Assembly (NCBI GenBank): GCA_003833135.1 | Contig: QZLH01000005.1 | Coordinates: 270,851 to 334,850, forward strand | DNA length: 64,000 nucleotides | Source of the DNA: Oehlia diaphana | Lineage: Eukaryota; Glomeromycota; Glomeromycetes; Glomerales; Glomeraceae | Direction of reading: 5' to 3' | Part shown: piece by piece, positions 58,030 through 64,000 of the stretch | Numbering within the stretch: position 1 is the stretch's first letter | Layout of the letters: every line of letters starts with the position of its first letter | The notes under the pieces: model-generated | What the model was told of the DNA's origin: nothing | What the model saw: the letters and a program-made list of their open reading frames with translations, nothing else | The model's database searches: none | Position numbers and translations under genes: made by a program

Positions 58030-60027
58030 AATTATTCTATTTTTTTTGTTTTCACAATTTGAATTGTTATTTTTTTCTGCTGAATATTATTATTTAGCCA
58101 GTAAATGTATTGGGCTTTATACAAATATTAATGGAAAATCATAGTCAAATAAACCAGGTTCTCTAAAAATAAAAGATTTTTAAAAACCACTTTATATTGT
58201 AGAATTACTAAAGTTTTTTTTTAATTTCTTTTTTTAAAAAATATATATATATAAATCCATTTAATTTAACAATTTAAAAATAGTAATTATAAGCAATTTG
58301 ATCTACTAATAAGACTTTACCAATTTAAAAATTATCTTTCCTTTATTTTAGCTAAAAAATTAATAATAAAAATATAGTATTATATGATTATTAAATAATA
58401 AATTATATTTTTACAATTGTTTTATACTTAAATTTTATTACAAATATTTAATCATTATCCTTTTTTTAAAATTTCCTTTTTAATATAATATTAAGTATAT
58501 TTCAAATTAAGTAAAATCTAAAAAAATTTAATATTAATTTTACAAATTAATTTATATATATATAATTTTAATAAAGAGTTATAGATGTGTCTAGACATTT
58601 TTGTTGCATAGTAAAAGTGAAATCTTCTAAATTTTGTAGTTGAATTTACAATTTTAATAAATTCAATAAAAGTTCTAACCAGTCATATTTGAAAAAAAAA
58701 AAAAAAAAAAAAAATTAAAAAGCTATAAATATTAATAAACTTATAATATTTAAAAAATTGTTTACAAAATTTCTAAAATAGTAATTTTAGATAATTATTA
58801 ATATTATTAAAGAATAATATTTATAATATTAGTTAAGAAGATTTGTTATAAATAAAGTTTATCTATAAAGTTAAACAATTATTTAATAGTATACATGTAA
58901 AGTACTTTATATAAGATTCCAAATATCTAATATAAAGTCATAAAAACTTTTGGCCAAAAATACCACTTTTCATCAAAATTCAAAAAATCATTTTTTGTAA
59001 ATATCTTAGCATTCAGTAATTCAATTTTAATGAATTTTTTTTTATTTTATAGCATTAGCTTTACAATTTAAAAAAAAAGTTCATTGAAATTGAACTACTG
59101 AATGTCAGGAAATTTACAAAAAATGATTTTTTAAACCTTTAAAAAATAAGTCAATTTGCCAAAAGTATAACTTATAATCTGTTTTAGAGATATCCAGAAT
59201 TCTCATTATACAGTATATGATGAATGATTTATAATTTTATTAGAGTAATTTATAGAAATTTATTTTGTATATATTTTTTTTTATTTATATTTTAATAAAA
59301 CTGTAAATATACTGTGATAAAAATATAAAAATAAAAATATACTGCATATATATAATAATATTGTTATTTTTAGTATGTTTAACTTTTTTAATAAATGTTT
59401 TTTTCTTTTCTTTTACAAATTTTTTATATAATAAATACACTTTTTATAATTATTTTATTAAAGGATTTTATAGATATTGTATAATTATTAAAGGAAGAAG
59501 AAAAATAATCAATAACTTACATTACATTTAATAAAATTATATAATTTATAAATATTATAATTTGTTTGGTTATTAAATCTGATAAGGGAAAGAGAAGGTA
59601 AGTTTATATTAAACTAAATATTACATAATATATAACTCTTCTAATTATAATACCAATTTTTAATTTTAATAATATAATAAATATAAGTAAAATACCTTTT
59701 ATATAATTACATATAAAAGTTTAATTTAAGATAAATTTATAATATTAAATAAAAATACAACTTTAGTATTTAAATAAATTAAATTCTTTATAAAATTATA
59801 CTATAGAATTAAAATAAGTACTAGTTTTTTAATAGAATAATATTTTAAAAAATTATATAATAATAAAATCATATGATTATATAAGTTAATTATAAAGTAC
59901 ACTTTTATATAGCGGTTATATTATTTATTAGATATTACTTAGCTAAAAATGTATTATCAGTTATTTTGTAATTGTATTGTATTTGGTTTTATGTAACTAA
60001 TTTTAATATTATTTTAATATATATATA
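58030..60027. other. Very AT-rich intergenic DNA
   Basis: No gene is seen. An inverted pair lies at about 59009-59047 and 59076-59112 (AGCATTCAGTAATTCAATTT against AAATTGAACTACTGAATG), flanked by AAATCATTTTTTGTAAAT / ATTTACAAAAAATGATTTT. This looks like a small fold-back repeat of about 150 bp (58980-59135). Confidence 0.5.
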
Positions 60028-61992
60028 GTGCCAGAAATTTATACTCAAAAATCACATGATCATATTTCAATTTTCTGAACAGAAATCTAATATTACGTGA
60101 CAAAAGATTAACCAATAAAATTCAAGAATTTTGTACAATAAAGATAATTTTTAACTAACGCGTTCAAATTTTTTATTGCAATACGCATATATACATTTGA
60201 ATTGCTTTTATTACATAAATCTCTTACTATGTAAGAAATACTAGTTTACTGAAAAATTATTAATGAATAATAAATAAAACTACTATAAACAAAATTACTT
60301 TGTTATTATTCCATTAATTTTTCAATGTTTTCAGGCAGTCGATGGTGTGATTTATATTTACTAACAGCTTACTCAGCGATTTTACCCTCCAATCCTTTGT
60401 CATATGCATCCATATACCTTCACGATTTGCATGTAAACTTGCGAATAGTTATTATAAAAATACTAACAAGAACTTCTGAAACTTGTTTCATTAAATCTAC
60501 AAAATTGTAACTACATAGTCATCTGATTTCTCATTTTGCAAAGCCTCAGAATCATTTTATAAAGTTGCACTCACAATGGAATTTTGGATATCATTCAAAA
60601 ATGTGACCTGCTTTAATTATTGCTTCTTCCAGTATTGACCATTGTTTACAAAAATCAGGTTGTAATGATATTATTTTTCGTGCATAACAGTCTACTCTTT
60701 CTGAATCAATATTATTACATTTTTCAGAGTACTGCTCACATGTTAAATGGATTTTATTTATTGGCCAAAGGTTACATTCTTTAAGAACTTGTTTGATACC
60801 TTTTGGTTATCTTTTCAATTTATGATTATTTGAAAATGTCATTAATTGTATACATTTCTCACTATGTTTATTAATATACCATCCATCATGCATTTTAGGC
60901 TGTTTCCAAATTCATTTTCATTGCAACAAGTGCATCACCTGCCATAGTATTATGGTTTGTTGATTAATTAAAGCAAAAAACTCCAATACATCTAGGATGC
61001 ATTATCTCAAATATTGGAATTGCTTAATGCATAAGTTACATTGTAAAAAATAAGGTGAATTAATTTATTTTTTTTAAAAATTTTGCACATCTTAATTTCT
61101 ATACCTGATCTAATATATGTTCTGACTTCCAATATCCATCTGTTTGTACAGATCGAAGAACAACAGCCTCTTTGTATTCAATATGTGGATTTTCTTGTGA
61201 TTGCTCATCAGATAATTGTAATAATCCATGATATGAATAAAGAAAGGTTGAAATCATAATGGAATGTCTAATGTGTTTGGAGCGTAAAATATTTTTATTT
61301 TTTTCCATCCAAATTTTTTTCTATCCATCATTATTTGCATAAAAATAACACTCATTATGTGTCACTTGCACTAATTCCTTCTCTTCAAACTTAAGCTGAG
61401 GCTCTATAATAACATCTAACATATCACCATCAAAATCTTTCATGGATTTCTTATAATCAAACATTCTCTTTAACTATTCCTTTCTATATTTCACCACATC
61501 TGGCCATTCATGCTTATTATAATAAACTTCTTTCTTTCTCTCATCATATTTATATTTTCATAAATGCATATAATTTTGATAGGTCTTTTTAGAAATCGTT
61601 TCTTTTCTAATGTATCCTGTCAATTTTGGAAATTCTGTTTCTTCAATGTATTTTTTTAGGTTTATAGGGAAACATGATTCTGGTGTTTATTGTCATAACC
61701 ATTTTAGGTATTCATTCTTAAAATCCTCATCATTTATCAAACTTTCCAATTTTGTATATTTTTCTTGATGATAAATAAAAAGCTCTCCTGTCTGTAGTAT
61801 TCCTCACGAATCAAATTAAATCGAATCAGGTCAGATTTGGATTTGATTTAGTCAAACTTGAATCATAAAATTTTAGATTTGAATTTAATCGAATCAAATC
61901 AGACTAGATTTGGATTCAGATTCGACGAATCAGTGATCTTTCCTTTTTTTAGGTTGAATGTTACATATAATCTAAAAAAGGTTATCTGTGTA

Positions 61993-62018
61993 TTTCACAA
62001 AAAATTATTTTTGTGAAA
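61993..62018. repeat. Short hairpin inside the hAT-type element
   Basis: TTTCACAAAAA and TTTTTGTGAAA pair perfectly over 11 bases around a loop of 4 bases. Confidence 0.7.
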
Positions 62019-62040
62019 TGGATATCGCTCAAAACGGGAA

Positions 62041-62236
62041 ATGCCTAAAGCCGTGTTCGATCTTATGACATTAAATTATTTGTCGTCCCTCCTATCACAT
62101 CCCAGTTTTCCATTTTTACTATTTATCCTGGAGACTTAGAATTTTTTCGAGTTGTGAAAAATTATTTGTCACATACCTATTCATCACGCCCTTACTATGA
62201 AAAATCACGTGCTTGAACATGGCTTTAGACGACCTC
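62041..62236. mobile_element. Innermost inverted-repeat element
   Basis: CTAAAGCCGTGTTC (62045-62058) and the reverse complement of GAACATGGCTTTAG (62215-62228) form the arms. The interior (CCATTTTTACTATTTATCCT; GTCACATACCTATTCATCAC; AAAATCACGTG) resembles the MITE at 42152-42381. The true ends may lie further out, as weaker pairing continues outward. Confidence 0.5.
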
Positions 62237-62767
62237 CTAAAACAGAAATCCCAAGGATTGGCAAAATAAATATCCTTTTTTGGAAACTTATACAACCTTG
62301 TGCGATTCTTTTTTCCATTTTTGCGGGAAATAAAAATTTCTTTTTTTAGAATTCTGTGTAATGTTACGTGATTGAATCAAATCAGGGCTTGATTCAGATT
62401 CGAGTTCGAATTAAAATTTCAGATTTAAGTTTGATTCGCGAATTAAAAATTATCAAATCAAATTAAATCAAATCTGAATTAATTCGATTCGATCAAATCA
62501 TTTGCAGAACACTACCTGTTTGTATAAAGTGGATTTTTCATTCCCAAATACATGTTATCATGTAAGTGCCTTTATTCTATATAGTTTGCGTAATATATTG
62601 CTGGCACTGAGTGAATCTTTGTATATTTACACATTGTAAATAGTCATAAGTGAAGATTTCTTTATTTTTTTTGTAAATTTTGTTAATAAACATTATTGAT
62701 TTATTTCTTTTAAGCGTATATGAAAATTATCAATAGAAAATGAAGAATTTGGTATAATTTCTAATAA

Positions 62768-62822
62768 TGGAGCTGGAGATGGAGATGGAAGTGGAAGTGA
62801 AGATGGAGGTGAAGATGGAAAT
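62768..62822 (+). repeat. GGAGATGGAAGT purine minisatellite
   Basis: About 55 bases of purine-rich imperfect 6-mers (GGAGATGGAGATGGAAGTGG and so on) inside the transposon's N-terminal region. Confidence 0.7.
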
Positions 62823-63669
62823 GATCACAAGGAGTATGATTCAGAATTTATAATTTCTGTATTTTAAAAAACAAATCAAGTGTTTTCATTTTATTTACAT
62901 CATCATCTAATTTCCTTTTCTCTTTTTTCTTTCTTCATATTGTAGTTTTTGACTTTCTAGTATATACTACTTTAATGCTATTTGCAGCACCATCATGCCA
63001 ATGAAGAGCTTCAGTAATAAAACTATTTCCAACTTCTTCAAATTCTTTCAAGTTTTCTTCTGTCCAGTTTTCACTAGCTTTACACTCTGTTAAATCATCA
63101 AAAACTCCACCTTCCTCTTTAATAATATTATTTTCCAACCACTTTTCACTTTCTTCAGCAATTTCTGTCTCTCTTATGATGGTTTCTTCTGTGATAACTT
63201 GGGAGATATAGCGTCCTTTTTTTTAGATATTTTGTTAACTTGTTGTTGGCATTTTATTTTATGTGATATTTTTTATGTAGTATTAAATCTAAATAATTAT
63301 TGGCTAAACCAAATTTTCTCATTTGTATGTAATAATATAAGATTTTCTTATGGTTAAGGAGTATAATAATTCAGGTGAGTGCTAAATTATCATAATGTTA
63401 GGCTGAATTATAAAAAATTTTGGCCAATAAAATTAAATTCACATGATTTGATTTGTTTCAAATTGGGGCTAATTATATAAAAAATTGTTTAACTTTAAAT
63501 GCTTATAACTTTTTATGTAAATTACTTTTTAAAATTCTGACCGGTAATCTAATAGTATTCACTTAGAAGAATGAAATTACCAGTTTATTTTTTTTAAAAC
63601 TTTATTTTTTGAAATGTTAAAAAATTTTAAAGTGTTACAATTTTATTTTTGAGTATAGATTTCCGGCAT

Positions 63670-64000
63670 CATACTAATTTCCAAAATATTTTAAATATAT
63701 TTCAATATATTTTAAAAATTTTATAAATAAATTGCACAATTATTTTAAAGTTACTTTATCTAGATTTATAATAATATTTCAAATAATTAGTAATTTTTAT
63801 AAAGTAATTCTAAAAGTATAACTATAGAAGAAATTGATTATATTTTATAATTATATTTTTTATTATTTTAAATATTTATCATCAGGAAATTTTTTTAGGC
63901 ATAATCTAGTGTAATCTTTCGGAGGTGGTGTAAAATTTTGAAATATTACACTAAAAACGTAATATTACAGAAGTTTACGCTCTTAAATTTAAATAATTAT
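63670..64000. other. AT-rich flank right of the transposon
   Basis: No gene is seen. GTAATATTACA-like words (AAATATTACACTAAAAACGT near 63941) may start another repeat cut by the window edge. Confidence 0.4.

Larger units (their letters stand above)
61795..62514. mobile_element. hAT-type non-autonomous element (720 bp) nested in the transposase
   Basis: The ends are TAGTATTCCTCA at 61795 and, reverse-complemented, TAGTGTTCTGCA at 62514. They are flanked by 8-bp direct repeats CCTGTCTG (61787-61794) and CCTGTTTG (62515-62522) with one mismatch. The TAGTGTTC-type end plus 8-bp duplication is the hAT signature. Subterminal regions are full of AATCAAAT / ATTTGATT words. Removing it restores a continuous transposase reading (KSTLYKQ...GELFIYHQEK), confirming insertion. 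Confidence 0.75.
60325..63252 (-). pseudogene. DDE transposase relic (minus strand)
   Basis: Reading the minus strand from about 63252 (MPTTS, then a stop), the segments are: 63138-62938 (FDDLTECKASENWTEENLKE; WHDGAANSIKVVYTRKSKTT); then, beyond the nested element, about 61780-61320 (YHQEKYTKLESLINDEDFKN; HEWPDVVKYRKE; EKELVQVTHNECYFYANNDG); 61308-61099 (RSKHIRHSIMISTFLYSYHG; VQTDGYWKSEHILDQV); and 61030-60540 (IPIFEIMHPRCIGVFCFN, STNHNTMAGDALVAMKMNL, FHCECNFI followed by a damaged WG). The tail is at 60480-60330 (RYMDAYDKGLEGKIAE). The order is that of a DDE transposase widespread in these fungi. Many in-frame stops and indels show it is inactive. Confidence 0.7.
60028..63669. mobile_element. 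DNA transposon of about 3.6 kb with TIRs and dead transposase
   Basis: The left end GTGCCAGAAATTTATACTCA (60028) and the reverse complement of the right end, ATGCCGGAAATCTATACTCA (ending 63669), match over about 26 bases through AAAAAT. Everything between is explained by one minus-strand transposase relic, a nested hAT-type MITE and short AT-rich ends. Without the nested 720 bp it would be about 2.9 kb. A target duplication was not resolved. The D/E motifs and size suggest a Tc1/mariner-related or similar DDE lineage (inference). Confidence 0.65.

Noticed and set aside
60325..60510. Plus-strand 61-aa frame at 60325
   Set aside because: Antisense to the C-terminal part of the minus-strand transposase relic.
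1..64000. CRISPR arrays, bacterial operons, ribosome binding sites
   Set aside because: Introns throughout and eukaryotic gene content; the repeats are inverted or tandem without spacer structure.
1..64000. tRNA and rRNA genes
   Set aside because: I looked for T-loop GGTTCGA-type boxes and rRNA-like GC-rich blocks and found no convincing candidate; a covariance-model scan would settle it.

Overview
The window is eukaryotic and very AT-rich. Its genes carry many short introns (mostly 50-130 nt, GTAAGT/GTATGT-type donors) and the intergenic DNA is crowded with decayed transposons. The protein content fits an arbuscular mycorrhizal fungus (Glomeromycotina, Rhizophagus-like): an expanded family of intronless F-box/leucine-rich proteins, hAT elements with a CGBP1-type zinc finger, and DDE transposases of the type common in that group. 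This assignment is by recognition, not by search.

Layout. 1-21,700 is an accessory region. It holds F-box genes at 97, 8440 and 17358 (minus), broken copies at 7542, 10179 and 13452 (minus), a hAT relic, several small inverted-repeat elements and an unrecognised, damaged spliced gene (18-19.8 kb). 22,400-42,000 is mostly housekeeping: an eight-exon amino acid permease, one more F-box gene, the GARP/EARP subunit VPS51 (17 exons), an unrecognised one-span membrane protein, a secreted subtilisin-like protease (8 exons), a PQ-loop membrane protein and a secreted glycerophosphodiester phosphodiesterase. 42,405-43,303 is an assembly gap bordered by repeats. 43,300-46,200 holds F-box debris and one intact F-box gene. 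48,085-58,029 is a dense housekeeping run on the plus strand: a three-RRM protein resembling the Rim4/Mug28 type, an M1 aminopeptidase (16 exons) and an SWC5/BCNT protein. 58,030-64,000 is AT-rich and carries a roughly 3.6-kb transposon with a dead transposase, in which a 720-bp hAT-type element with 8-bp target duplications sits, with further palindromic sequence inside it.

Gene models of the spliced genes were built by hand from splice signals. In each case the summed exon lengths are a multiple of three and the protein reads through family motifs, so I consider these models good. The F-box loci fall into an MSSQLP-type group (clustered, with broken copies and a shared upstream module) and an MPRQLP-type group (97, 28049, 44727). 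Together they show gene birth, inversion, truncation and decay within 46 kb.

The points most worth following up are the short upstream motif shared by MSSQLP-type F-box loci, an in-frame hydrophobic extension without AUG upstream of the aminopeptidase (CUG in good context), and the three-layer transposon nest at the right end.
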